From Steromphala cineraria (Eukaryota > Mollusca > Gastropoda > Trochida > Trochidae), in contig OU744721.1 of NCBI GenBank assembly GCA_916613615.1, positions 74,405,060-74,469,059 of the forward strand: a stretch of DNA of 64,000 nt, read 5' to 3'. The notes beneath the pieces are model-generated. The model was not told the DNA's origin. It saw nothing but the letters and a program-made list of their open reading frames with translations, and made no database searches. Shown here one piece after another: positions 1 to 12,067 of the stretch; the first letter of the stretch is position 1; each line of letters opens with the position of its first letter. Position numbers and translations under genes: made by a program.

Positions 1-3000
1 CTTAGACATTGAAATACTATATTGTGTACCCAACTTCGATCGCTGGTCATTGTGTGCGCTTAATTAATGGTGTGAATGTTTACACATCTATATCTCTTTC
101 CTAAGTATACAGGGTTTATTGGCGATAGTCACATTCAGTCTGTTGGCTCTGCTTGGAGTGATGGTATAAGATTAGCTGCCAGTCTCTGGTCATCTTGGAG
201 ACCACACTTGCATTGATTCAATCAATGCCTTCTACAAAAATCTATAACAGAGCAAGACTCTTTAAATTACCCTTACCATCTAGCAAACCCCTGCCTATCA
301 ACGAATACCATCTATTTCTCCTTGATATCATTGCCTGAGTAAGTTCACCAAGCCCTCAATTTTCTCCGATGACATTTTTTGTTTGACATATTACGGGAAA
401 ATGTTCATATTTTGCAAAAGCATTGCCAATTTTGAAGCGTTTTTGAATGTTTTGCACACAGTCATTTTCCAAGTTGATAATTTCCCATCTGATTGAAGAA
501 CTCATCCGATTATTTTAAAATTCTTTTTTATGTTTAGTGGGTGTACAATTCTGTGTAAGAGACGTCTAGTAATAAGATCATTGACATGTCTAAGTTAAGT
601 TAAGTAAATCGTAATTTATATGGTCAGGGATGTACGTAATTTAGTTGGTCAGGAATGTACGGTCGAGGGTATCTGTGAGCCGTGCTTACATTTTTGTTTG
701 TTGTATTTATCTTCATTTTATTCTGAGAAAAATAAAGATTAAAGAAAAAATTGCTTATCGTAAAATTGTGCTTCAATGTCAACATTACATTTTACTGATA
801 TAGACCAGTAAACCAGATTTAAAGAGCCACTCCGTGATTTTCCTTTGGTACGAATGATGGTTGCATTATAAATGATATAAATTCAAAAACTCTCAGATAT
901 TCATGTCCAAATGACACTTTAATGATAAATTCTAGTTTTGAGTGAAAACCTAATAACACCTATACATGTATATATTCCTGGAAGCCAAATGCATGTGTCC
1001 GAAATACAGGAATATAAGCTATTTACCTATAAAACAACATTAACTTGTAAGTGTCATTTTGACTGTCAAAGGTAAGTTTTCCTAATGATGCGCGTCATCC
1101 TCCGGTTTTCGATCAATATCGCGACTTAAAACCTAACTAATGTTGCTGTACTACGTTGAAAAACTTTCAAATGATACTTTCCTACAGCACATGACACTAT
1201 ATTTAGAGTTTTGGAATATGTGACACTCATCAGTTTTTTGTCACTACAAAACTGTTACTTATTTGCGTCCTGACATGCTAATTATTAGGAATAACAACAT
1301 AGCAGAACAGCATATCATATATGTATATAAAAAGCATAATGGATAGGTTTATAATCCTTTGTTTTGGTTCATGTTTTTACATGTTCTGTCAAAAATCCAG
1401 TTTTATTTTAAGAAATCAAGTAACTTTAATTCAGTCATGCAGCAGATTTCATGACAGGGCCACTACGACGTGATCATGCAAATGCATAATCAAAGGGTCT
1501 TTCATTTCCGGCTTGTACATGTGGTTGTCAGTTACTTGTTATCATCGATAAACTATTAAATTTGCGATTGATTATGTTATGGTTTCACTAAACCCCAACA
1601 AAACCACAACAATCCTATTATAGTTTGTCTTTTAAGAACAATTGGCATGGAATGATTCAAGTTACCAAACAGTAACAACGGGCATTAGGATATGACTTAT
1701 CCCTGCTGTCCCAAAAACGTAGGAACATGTATCGTTACATTATTACAGAATAACCAACTCGGTACGAGTGATTGCGAGTCGAAATAATGTTCATAGTTGC
1801 GAGCCTTTTGCGACTTTATCCCATGGTATTATATACCAATTGGATAGAAATGCAGGTAAAATCAAGTATCCAACATCACTCACTCACTTATATTAAGATT
1901 GAGCTCATTTTGTCGTTACTTGACTAAAATGTGCCGATTCTTAATGTGTTTATTTCAGACACATTTGATAATAAAATCAATAACCAACTTATATTTAGTC
2001 ACGATAGATTACCTGTTCAACATTAAATGGGTTATTTATTTTTTTAAATTCATATTACTTAATAGTATTGTTTGCAAGAACAGACACTAAGATCTCAATA
2101 CTGAAGCCCTTCGTTTGGAGGAAATTCACATTTCTGCACAATAAGAAGGACGTGTTTGTTTACACTGAAGACCCTTTTTGTGAGGTAAATATGTCAATGC
2201 AGGAGTGTAATATCTATTTTATGGGTATAGATCTTCACAAAGAAGTTGATATGCGAATATTGCAGACACTGATAATTTCTAGCGTTGATTTCACTTTGGT
2301 GACAATTGAAGGCAGTTGTATTTGAAAGCATGTCTTAGCATAAAATGAAAATATGAAATTACTGACAACTACTAACATCTAATTTAGAGTTTAATAAAAT
2401 AGACTAAGTCTTTTCAACACAATATATTGAATATTGTGACACCAAATATCTAATTCTCAAACATAAACTAGAAACAATACATCCCATTTACCAACTGCAA
2501 TGAGCATGATTCCCTCGGGACAAGTCAACTGGTACATTTAATACAAAACGGAAATTACTCTGTCAGAATCCATTTGAGTCAAACGTAATTGAAAGTATGT
2601 TATCATATCCAAATGGACAGGAAGAAAGGGTGATAGTTTGACTGAAAGTTTGACTTCTGCTGACTGTGACGATGACATGTTAAAATGCTGATCAGCAGCT
2701 TTATGGCCTTGCTATTACAAAAAGATTATTTTGCCGTCAATCTCTCCTGACAGAGGTAGATCAAATCATAACATGAAGATCCTACCTCTGTTCGAGGTGA
2801 TTTTCAGGAGTTTCCCCTGGCGGAAAAAAAATCACTAACATTCATTTGAATTCTTTTGGAATGATATCAGAACAACGTCGCTGATTGCACAACTTACTTT
2901 GATAGCATCCAACCAGAAATTGTTATTAAGAGCATGGCTTGACAGAATGACTAATGGCACACAATTTTATGCACCTCATTTTCATGTGCATTCTCTTGAG

Positions 3001-4250
3001 ACTAAAACATCCCTTTATGACGAAAAATATCTGCTGAAAACAAACATATTTTTCAGAAACAATGAAGTTTATTTTTCATCTTTGCTATGATATTTGCAGT
3101 TTTGTCACTCATTAAATTAATAATATTGGTTTGAATAAGATTAATGGACGCAAATGAGGAGTTTCTTATCTGAACTCACTTCGTTAAGAGTGTTACTTTT
3201 TCATGTTTGAAAATGCGACTTTGTTTATTCTCAAAGATAACAAGCCTCTCGTGTATTGAGACATGGAACGTTATTCTCAAGATATTTCTCGAAATAATGA
3301 AATGGGCGTATGATCCATTTTAATTATACATTTGAGATTCTCCCTATATATCTAAAAAGAATCAAAATAATTTTGAAATTAAGTTGATATGTTTATTCAC
3401 AGGACCTTATCTTTACGATATTTTTATTACTCTTTTGTAAAATATATCTCCCCTCTGAATGTGACTAAACAGTCCCTATTATGTATACGGTTCTTGTGGT
3501 TTTAATGTGTTTGATACAAATGGGCATGTGTGGGAATATACAACTGATTATAAAATCCTTCACATTATTGCCAGAGCCAATAACATTTGAATACTGATAT
3601 GACGTACACAGATATATTAATAACACTGTCTGAGATTAAAGTCGCCAAGCATTTCAGTTTGACCACCGAATTGCAAACAACTTTTGATTAATGTAATCGT
3701 CCTTAAACGTAATATATAATAATTACATTAATATATCAATGCTTAACTGATGGCGCTCTTTCATTTCGATAAGTATTTAATGTCAGAAATAATCTTATTT
3801 ACTTTCAAATTCCAATATTCTGAAGCAATTTGTACAGGTTGTTTGACAATGTCAGTATTTAATCAACTTAACCTTCAATTGTTTGTAACAATCATGTTAA
3901 GTGGTCGTCGAATATGTTGCCTGTTAGTAAATAAAATTAAAACTGGAGTTGAAATCTCGTGTTTTTCACAGTAAAAAATTCGAAATGTTCATACATAATG
4001 ACTAGACTTAACACAAATAAATAAGGGAAGCAAGTTGAGTATAGAATTATGGTTTTTAGTTTAGATCATAAAGGTTTGAATTATTAAAGGTATATGTAGT
4101 TTAAACAAATGGCCTAAATGAACCCAATAATTAGATGTGCGAATGGTTTTCCAATCGGAATCTATTAATCAAGTGGAACAACATTCAAATCATTCACATT
4201 TAAGAATGCTTCATCCATAGGAAATAAGAGTCAATATCTTTAAATAACAA
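1..4250. other. Unit A backbone, no gene seen
   Basis: AT-rich sequence aligning to 35272-41560 of unit B, apart from the B-only block at 38678-40690. A 14-bp motif starting GGTCAGGGATGTAC occurs at 622-635 and, with one change, at 647-660. AATAAAG near 731 resembles a polyadenylation signal, but nothing upstream reads as a gene. An 85-codon frame at 2068-2325 is broken by single-base deletions in unit B. The first 230 bp are the part that is also preserved in the diverged inverted copy at 57129-57226. Confidence 0.6.
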
Positions 4251-4439
4251 AATTTAGAAACAATCTTTTAACGTATTGATAATTTAATCAAAAGTGAATG
4301 AAACTGCCTAGGAATATGTCTAAAACATATGTCATGTAGATTGGCTAAAATATGAATAGGTCTTAGATCTTCATTTTTTCTGTTAAGTTCTGAATAAGAG
4401 CAGAGTTTGCTTGTTTGCAAACAAGATTTCTCTGGGAAT

Positions 4440-5520
4440 TAGAATATGTTTATACCTAAATCTTTCAAAGTAAACATCCCAACAAAACAAAATAATTTTT
4501 AAAGTTGACATGCAAACACAGCTGAATTTTATTTAAGTGTATCTAACCAAAAACCTTTTTTCAAAGTCAATTTTCATAAAATTAACATATGTTTCAAAGT
4601 CAATATTTCCAAAAATTAAAACACATTTCAATGTTTATAGTTTACACAATCAACAATACCTTTAAAATGAAAATAATTGAGAAAATAAATACATCATTCA
4701 AAGTCAATACTTCACACAATTAAAATATGTCTCAAAGTCAATATTTTACGGAATCCAAAACCAAATTCAAATTAATAAGAACACTTTCAAAGTAGATAAT
4801 AAGAAAATCAATGTTAAACAAACTCAAAATGTCAGTCAATGACAATATCACTTTCAAAGAAAAAAATTCTGAATATCGAAAAGACTTTTGACTCAGTATC
4901 CAATGAAATCATGAAATCTTTTAAAGGCAATACTCCACAAAGTCAAAATTTCTTTCACAGTATATTTCCTTTTTTTACAGATTTATCAAAGTCAATGTTT
5001 TGAAGAAAACCATAAATATTTTTCAAAGGTCGATATTTTATACAATCAAAATATTTGACAAACTATCGAAACATCTATAAGAAAAATAATTTCCAAAAAC
5101 GAAAATCTCTTTCAAAGTAAATAATTTATAAAATCAAATCCAATCCAATCCAAGTATGTGACAAAGTCAATATATGACTAAATCAAAACGAACTTTAAAG
5201 TATCAATTCCACCAAATCAAAAAATGTCAATGTACACTTGAAAGTTAATATTTAAGAGAATCAAAAGTCAAAATTGCACAAAATAAAATAAATATTCAAA
5301 ATCAATATTTCTAAAGAAAGAAAGGTCTTTTAAACTCAGTATCTCTTAAAATCATGAAATTTTTCATAGTCAAAATTTCACAAAATCAAAATATTTTTCA
5401 AATCATATAAACATACTGTTTCAAAGTCAATATTTCTTATAATCAAAATATCGTTCTAACTGAATATTTCACAAAGTTTGTTTAAAATCTACATTTTACA
5501 AAATATTAATGTCGTCAAAG
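4440..5520. repeat. Degenerate minisatellite, about 34-bp period, A only
   Basis: Imperfect iterations close to TTTCAAAGTCAATATTTCAC followed by AAAATCAAAATAT recur through this stretch, for example starting near 4561, 4593, 4697, 4732, 4986, 5161 and 5430. Adjacent clear copies lie about 32-37 bp apart, but many units have drifted or are partly lost. The plus strand is A-rich and nearly G-free. The whole block 4250-5795 is missing from unit B, where sequence matching 4250 runs directly into sequence matching 5795. Confidence 0.75.
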
Positions 5521-5609
5521 TCAGTTTTAAAGTTTTTTCCTAACGTAATCCTTATAACACTATACTCATTGTCAAGCGATTTTATGTATGTTTTCTTCAC
5601 TTTTGACAC

Positions 5610-5770
5610 AGGTCCGTGGCGCACCCTAAATTATCCAGCCAGACGGCACACCAGTGACACACCCGTTGGTCACTGGTTGCTCACCAGTGAGCAACGAGTG
5701 GTCGCCCGTGGCTCACCCGTTGCCCACCGGTGGGTCACTGGTGGGCAACGCATGGCACACTCGTTCATGA
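5610..5770. repeat. GC-rich block of nested dyads, A only
   Basis: A short island much richer in G and C than its surroundings, built from variants of GTTGCCCACC, GGTCACTGGT and GTGAGCAACG in both orientations. One dyad has arms GTTGCTCAC and GTGAGCAAC around a CA centre. A second has 11-bp arms CGTTGCCCACC and GGTGGGCAACG around an 11-nt loop. A frame of 88 codons runs through it (5509-5775) but looks like a by-product of the repeat. I read it as the end or core of an unidentified transposable element. Confidence 0.6.
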
Positions 5771-6600
5771 TATAGTTACTTATTCACACTACTGTAGGTA
5801 GGACAAGTGCAATGAAGGCAACACAGTATGTCACGCCGTGAGGACGCACATTTTGGAAATCGGTTGCAAACTGAAGCAATCACTGCCTGCATCGTTCAAG
5901 TCTTAAGGCTGAGTGAATTGTTATTGGAGCAAACCTGCTAGCGGCAATTGTGGTGTTAACTCATTTTAAGCAACTCAGGTGGGGAAATAAATTCTTGTAG
6001 CTTACCCACGCATGAAAATTTTTCTTTGATTTTTTATGTCGTATTGATATTGCAAACATTTATTTTTGCATTTGTTAAATTGCTCTTTCCCCCCAAAAAA
6101 GGAAACTACGCTTAATGCTGCTTACGTCTCGTCTTTTGCACGACAATGCTCATCAACATTTTCTAAATCCTTGTCCAGACACATTATTAAGGAGACGAAA
6201 GTTCGGGGTTAAGAAGGTAGGCGTAATCTCATACAATAATATAGACCTCCAATCTAATCACATGAAGCATTAAGAACAAAACTAATGACTCTAGTCCAAT
6301 ATAAGATCGGCTACTAGGGACATGTATCAAAGCTATGTGTATTGTGTTGTTCAGTTTTTTGCACTGTTTTAGGAAACCAAATTGATAGTCTACAACTGAA
6401 TAAGCATTTAAAATGTTTCCGCCGTGTTTTTGTGAGAAGCTTGTAGGAATCCAATATGTTTAGTATCTGGGGTTAAGAAGTCTAATCATGGAATTAACCG
6501 TGCGTCGTATGCCATCAATTCACTTCGTATCCCTGGCTTTGCCATAGTGATTGAGAGGTAAAGGAAAGCATGCATTTTAGTGGCAGATTGTTAAATAGAG

Positions 6601-6743
6601 AATACTAAACGAATGGTAATGTGATAACATTTTTAAGCAACGAGTGTATAGAATTGGTATCAGACGAACGATCGTTCGTCTGATACCAAATTCTATTCAC
6701 GAGTTGCTTAAAAATGTTATCACATTACCATGAGTTTAGTATT
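6601..6743. repeat. Near-perfect 143-bp palindrome
   Basis: The centre is GAACGATCGTTC at 6666-6677. The inner 36 bp (6654-6689) pair perfectly; a one-base offset follows, and pairing then continues with few mismatches out to AATACTAAAC at 6601 and its complement ending at 6743. There is no spacer, so this would extrude as a cruciform or snap back as single strand. Confidence 0.9.
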
Positions 6744-7428
6744 TTATTTATTACTCAACCCTCATATCAATATTTATGTAAACAAATCGTCAAAACAAGA
6801 ATCAGCTGACTTGGAACAATCGGGAAACCAGCGTATGAATTTCCATGAGTCCAAATAAAATAGTTCGCTTTTTTTGGATGTTTACACATGCCATATGCCT
6901 ATAAACATGATACAAAGTATATTGGTGAAAAAATATTTTATTATCAAAAGATGCATTGATAAAATAAACACTAAGAAGCAACGAAAACTGTAAACACATC
7001 ATGCACTCGCAAAGTGACGTCATCAGATCGCCAAGTGACGTCATCGGAATGTGTCGTGTTTCTAGGTCACGTTATGTAGGCGAACAGTGTCAACGACAGC
7101 GATTGATTGATTAAATTGACATGAGTTACTGAATTGTTGATAGGAATCGAGAATTAGAACTTGGGTAAAGGTAGTTTCACGATAACATGTTAGGATTGTG
7201 TACTTGTTGAAGGGAAAGGTGGCATCGAAGCAAGTAAACAGTCGAAGCGCCATGTTAATCAATGTTACGGTAGGCAGAGGAGGTAACACCGCTTGTGACG
7301 GCACAGAAGGTGGACAAGTGATCAAGCGAATGATTGATTTGTGCTGGTTAGCAAAAAGATAATGCATTTAAAAAAACGCTAAGGTAATATTCTTTTACAT
7401 AAATCAACATTTTGTTGAGAATGTAAAA

Positions 7429-7533
7429 CTTGACAGTCGCCACTTATGGGTCAAGTGATTGGACAATGTCATGTGACGTTCGAAAGTAGTTCTGTTTCTT
7501 TGCACGAGCTGGTAACACACATGTGTGTTACCA
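7429..7533 (-). repeat. Interspersed repeat with terminal palindrome
   Basis: Read on the minus strand, this segment (GTGTTACCAGCTCGTGCAAA onward) is similar to plus-strand sequence at about 24553-24648, 28687-28780 and 55116-55190. It is therefore a dispersed repeat present in both orientations. Its end carries a 24-bp perfect palindrome centred on ACATGT (7510-7533). Confidence 0.7.
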
Positions 7534-8098
7534 ACTCATTGTTATCTAATGAGTGATCTCACCACGGTTGAGTAATAAATATATGTATCTATTAAACATT
7601 ATCAAAAATATTTATCTCGTATGATCCCTCTGTTCTTTATGTTCATATTTGTTCTCTATGTATCAATTCACATTCATTTATATCTTGTAGCATTGAATCG
7701 TGGATGTGGCAAAATGTGCATTTACCATACACACAAACAAACCAACAAACAAACTAAATGAAGTTTAACTCTCAGTTACATCCACATACTCGAAACCTTT
7801 TGAAGTAAAACTATTTTCATGTGATATCAAATTATGCCACATACACATTTCAGCTTGTCATTTGCCTTGGACAAGTATAAAATTGGACATTGTTTGCGTG
7901 TGTAGTTTTCATGCCACCAGTGAGTATTAAAGGAAATTGCCAGAATGCAAGAGGTACGCCGAATAATGGAATAATGTTGAACAATGTTGCTTCAAATGCA
8001 TGATGAAATACTTTTATTACACCTTGACTGTATGCTTCATATGACCTAGAAAAGACCAGCCTCACTGCCAAACCTGGGGGACACCATGGCGCTAATGT

Positions 8099-8106
8099 GA
8101 TACAAC
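8099..8106. repeat. Target-site duplication, left side of MULE A
   Basis: GATACAAC here matches GATACGAC at 15466-15473 with one mismatch. An 8-11 bp duplication is the known range for Mutator-like elements. Confidence 0.75.
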
Positions 8107-9479
8107 GGATTACACCGCGTTCGCCTAAAAGATTTTTCGCCTGATGGATATTTTACCGCTTTCGCCAAAAAACATTTTAATATAGTTTACAAGGTATTTT
8201 TGTTTTATCTTTAATCTACAATAGCTAGGGATGTAACTATTATACTTCTGTTCAAGTTTCATTATAAACTATACGTTATTTTGCGTTATATCGAAACAAT
8301 AAAGTATTTGTCAAAAATCGCCTGACAGCAGAGAATCGGATATTTTGCCGTTTTCGCCTAATACCTGTAAATCGCTATAATATTATCTAATTTTTTCATG
8401 AATGATTGCACTTGTGGAAAATGGATATTTTTTACAAAATATAGTTGTTTTGTACCTCAGAATCGTGAAAACTGGAAACTATAAGCGTTATATTGAAGCA
8501 TCTGCCATGTTGAGAAAGGATCCCAAACTGGTTTTCTGTCTCCGTTGCGCAACGCATCCAATTTTTTTTAGTCACTCTTGATGAAATAATATATATATTT
8601 TTTTCTGCATGGCATCAGACATCATAAGAAGACCACAAAGCTCTTGATAGGAGTTCGTATTTTTTTATTCATTCTTCAGTGCACAGTTTCACAGTTCAGA
8701 AGATTTTATTCATTTTCAGTATGTAGACAATACAATGATACAATATGCACGTGGTTTTTTATTTCCGTAGTATGTTGTTGTTTTATTACATTTGTTGGCG
8801 AGTACAATATAGTACAATTATATTTTTTTTAAGTTGTTTTTATTCACTTCAGTTGGATACAATCAATGTTTCATAGTATACATAGAGTGAGATTATATAA
8901 CATGCCAGTTGACATAATTTTACTATCACCAGTTGCAACAAGAATGAATGGACAGATCTTGACGAGAAACAGTCATTAATAATGCATGGGCACATAATAT
9001 AACATGAAGTAAAATTACGTTCTTAAGTATTTTCCATTTTGTCTCAAAAGTAATTTACAATATTATTATTCAGACATGCTACTGAGCTACTGAGCTATTT
9101 CAATGTACATTTTTAATTTCTTTAACAAAGACGATATTTAGTCCAGCAGATATGTGGGAAAATTGTGCTTTTTGTGATACAAACATGAAACTTGGTATAC
9201 TGATAGAGTATTCTTTTATGAAGATTTTGAGATATAGGGACATTTTAGTTTATTCCTAGAACAAAAATGGCGGCCATTCAAAAATGGCGGCTTTTTGGTA
9301 GTAAGATAACATTATCTAGGCCATAGTACTTGTAGAAGCACACCAAGGATTTTTGTGTTTATGATCATAATTTAAGTCAAAAGACTCAAAAAACATTATT
9401 TGGTCTTTTTAATTTTTTTTAAATATCAAGATTTTTGAAATTTCTAATTATCTCTCAACAAGTTTACACAAATCAAAGA

Positions 9480-11710
9480 AGACAGGAGTTATCTGTCCCT
9501 GTGCTGAACGAACAACAGAGCCAACCTACTCGCAGGAGGGGAGGCAAGGGTGGGAATGAAGGATTGGTGAGTTGTCAACTGAAAATATAGAAAATGACGT
9601 TTACTAAAAACGTACTATTATTAAACTTACTATAACAATCTCCCACTCACTGTAGTCCAGATTACAACAGCAGTAAAGTGCTGCGAGACCCAAGCAGGAA
9701 GGTAACCACCTCAACAGTCAAACTTATGGTAAGGGGGTCAGGGCCCCCATTAAAAGAGTATAACAAGCCCTGAACCAGGCAGAAAGACAACCAACACAAC
9801 GGAAAAAGCGATGAGTGGTTTTTTTAAACAACAACAACATGTGAATGCGATCTAACGGTGAGCTGCAATCCCTCTGGGGTAGCAAGACCTGAAGTGCATT
9901 GTTAAGCGAATACCTGAGCCACCATCCTTGCAATGTCCGTCTTCCATAGAAACGTCTCGAGGGCAGTGGTTTGCAAAGACCATGTATGAGTTCCAAAAAC
10001 ACCCGACGGGATATCCGCCACAGCAATATTGATGTGAAACGCTATGGTGGCAGATACTGCACAGATCTCATAAAAGTTTGAACGAGCTGGTCGCGGTGAC
10101 CCCACGGCTTTGTAATCATCGAGGATAGCAGACCGCAGATAGACACTCAAGGCACTGTCTATCTTCTTTGTACTCCACTGCAAATGGGGAAGGCCTCATA
10201 CTCTCCTGCCAGAAGGAATGCATGCATATCCTAGTAGATATCGAGACCTGGAACAGGACAGAGAAACTCCACTCTTCGTCCGTGGGGAATGTCGAACATG
10301 CAAGGGCGTGAATGTGAAACACCCTGCCGAAATAATCACACCCCTGGATGTTACACACAAAATCTGATGAGTGTTCGTTTGTTGCTCTTCCCTCATCCCT
10401 CACTTTAAAGCAAAGCAAATCAGCCTGTAAAGAATGCAGCTCTGAAATCCTGGCAGCCGGAAGCAATTGCCACCAATAACCTGTCTTAACTTTCAAGCGT
10501 AGGATGATCATCTCTAAAAAGGGCTTCCAGACGTCCCAGCGTAATTGCTCAGGGACAATCTCCAGAGCCAACTGAATCTGAGACCAGACACCTACCCCAA
10601 GCTGCGCTTACCATCACCTTTAATGGGTGGAGTGGGACACCCCTTAAGACGTCCGCCTCCTCCCTGAGGTCATGGCGAAGCGGTAACACATGTCTGGACA
10701 TCTTTTCCTTGACATGCACGTTTAGGAAGACATGAAATGGTCTCAACTGCAGCCGGCCCCTCATATTAAGGTCCTGCAATTAGGTGAGCAGCCCGATGAT
10801 CTGTTGGACCTTGTGGAGCAAGAAGTCTATTCGCTCCATGCGTTAGCTGGGGACTGAGCAGTGTCCACATTAGGTCCGCGGAAGGTGAGCAAAGTGGTTG
10901 GCTTAAGTTCTGACTTGGAAAGATTGATCAGCAACCCAAATCTCCTGAACTGAGCGATCAGCGGTGGGTATCGAACCCGTCGTCCACGAATGGAATGAGC
11001 TGGACATTGTGAGCGAGAAGAAAGTTCACTATTGTTGAGTAACCCGGGTGAAAAGCCACGGAGTGAATGATATTGCAAATGGGAGCACACAGCCAGAAAG
11101 AAACTAAGGTATTTGCTATGGTCTCGGAAATGGGAATGTACAAGTATGCGTTCTCCAATTCTGGGGCTCCAGCAACCGCATGACTGATGACAAAAACAAG
11201 TGACAAAGATATGGCGGCAGTACAAGGAAGGAAGAATCTCCATCTGTTCAAATGTGACGTTGAGCCTGTCTGCCTGCCGCGATGCTCTGTTGAGTCGCAG
11301 GTGAGAGGTGGTCAGAGACGAAACTGGTATCTGAAACTCCTGCTTCAGAAAGTGACTCATTAAAGGGTCCAGCCCCAGCTGATGCCAATACACCAAGAAC
11401 CCTGATACGAAAGGCCACACCTCCTGTCTTGACCTCCCGCTCTTCTCTTCTTTGGAGTGAATGAACCCGATCTCTGCTCAGCCTGTTGGTCAAGTCCTGC
11501 TGTTGAACTGCTCGTGTACCTTGCAGAGGGCTTCTTGAATGGCTCAGATAAAAAGCGTACCTACCGAACATGAGGCGTACCTCAGGTACCTACCAATCTA
11601 CACCAGGAGATCGGGCCATCCCAAAAAGACATCCCGCCACGGATCCGAGCGCATGGGAGAGAGCTGGAGCCTCTTTTATATCTCCGCCTATTCAGAAACT
11701 TATTTTGTTT
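9480..11710 (-). pseudogene. DIRS-type tyrosine-recombinase retrotransposon remnant
   Basis: On the minus strand, pieces of a reverse transcriptase appear across shifted frames: ENAYLYIPISE, LQYHSLRGFSPGL, IPFVDDGFDTH (the catalytic DD) and LLINLSKSELKP, in the normal order. Further along come a probable RNase H region and a tyrosine recombinase with PAARISELHSL (10571-10116) and DDYKAVGSPRP (10183-9902). RT plus a tyrosine recombinase in place of an integrase points to the DIRS/Ngaro order. Frames change at least four times and the gag region is not seen, so the copy is dead and truncated. GC content is visibly higher than in the flanks. It lies between the inverted ends of the 9139-12563 element, most simply as an insertion into it. 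Confidence 0.75.
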
Positions 11711-12067
11711 GGAATAAACGGGACAGGAAATAGCCTCTTCAGTTTCTTCTTGAAATACAACACACTTCTTCCAATCAGTAGAGTAGACGCGTAGCATTCA
11801 AAAGCTTGAATTGTTTATTAGCCATTGTCGGTCACGCAATATGCAGCATCACTAATGCAGTCTTTGATGGAAAATATTTTGAAACTGATATTTAGGATAG
11901 TTTTTGAAAAATTGTTTTCTCATCAAGCAAAAACAGAAGTCCTGTGGAGTCAGATATCTAATCGGCGGGTCGAATTCTTTAATGGCAATTGGAAAATCTT
12001 TTTTTTACAAATATGTACCACTGCAGATGCTCTTTTTGATCTCAGTATGAAATAATTGCCTAGCATA

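Larger units (their letters stand above)
5985..7720. other. A-only block rich in inverted repeats
   Basis: Absent from unit B, where sequence matching 5980 joins sequence matching 7720 with a short unrelated patch between. It contains a 143-bp palindrome (6601-6743), a 15-bp inverted pair ATTTATTACTCAACC (6748-6762) and its complement (about 7566-7580), and a 24-bp perfect palindrome (7510-7533). Short minus-strand frames at 6802-7044 and 7062-7367 have no recognisable domain. It may be a decayed fold-back transposon, but I cannot place its ends. Confidence 0.55.

Noticed and set aside
2068..2325. 85-codon plus-strand protein
   Set aside because: Single-base deletions break the frame in unit B and no domain is visible.
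5509..5775. 88-codon plus-strand protein
   Set aside because: Most of it lies in the GC-rich dyad repeat, which stays open because it lacks stops, and it is absent from unit B.
9724..10396. Several overlapping short minus-strand genes
   Set aside because: They are shifted frames of one decayed DIRS recombinase region, not separate genes.
10960..10990. tRNA gene or SINE B box (GGTTCGATACC on the minus strand)
   Set aside because: It coincides with the DIRS reverse-transcriptase codons for DDGFD, has no matching A box and no cloverleaf.
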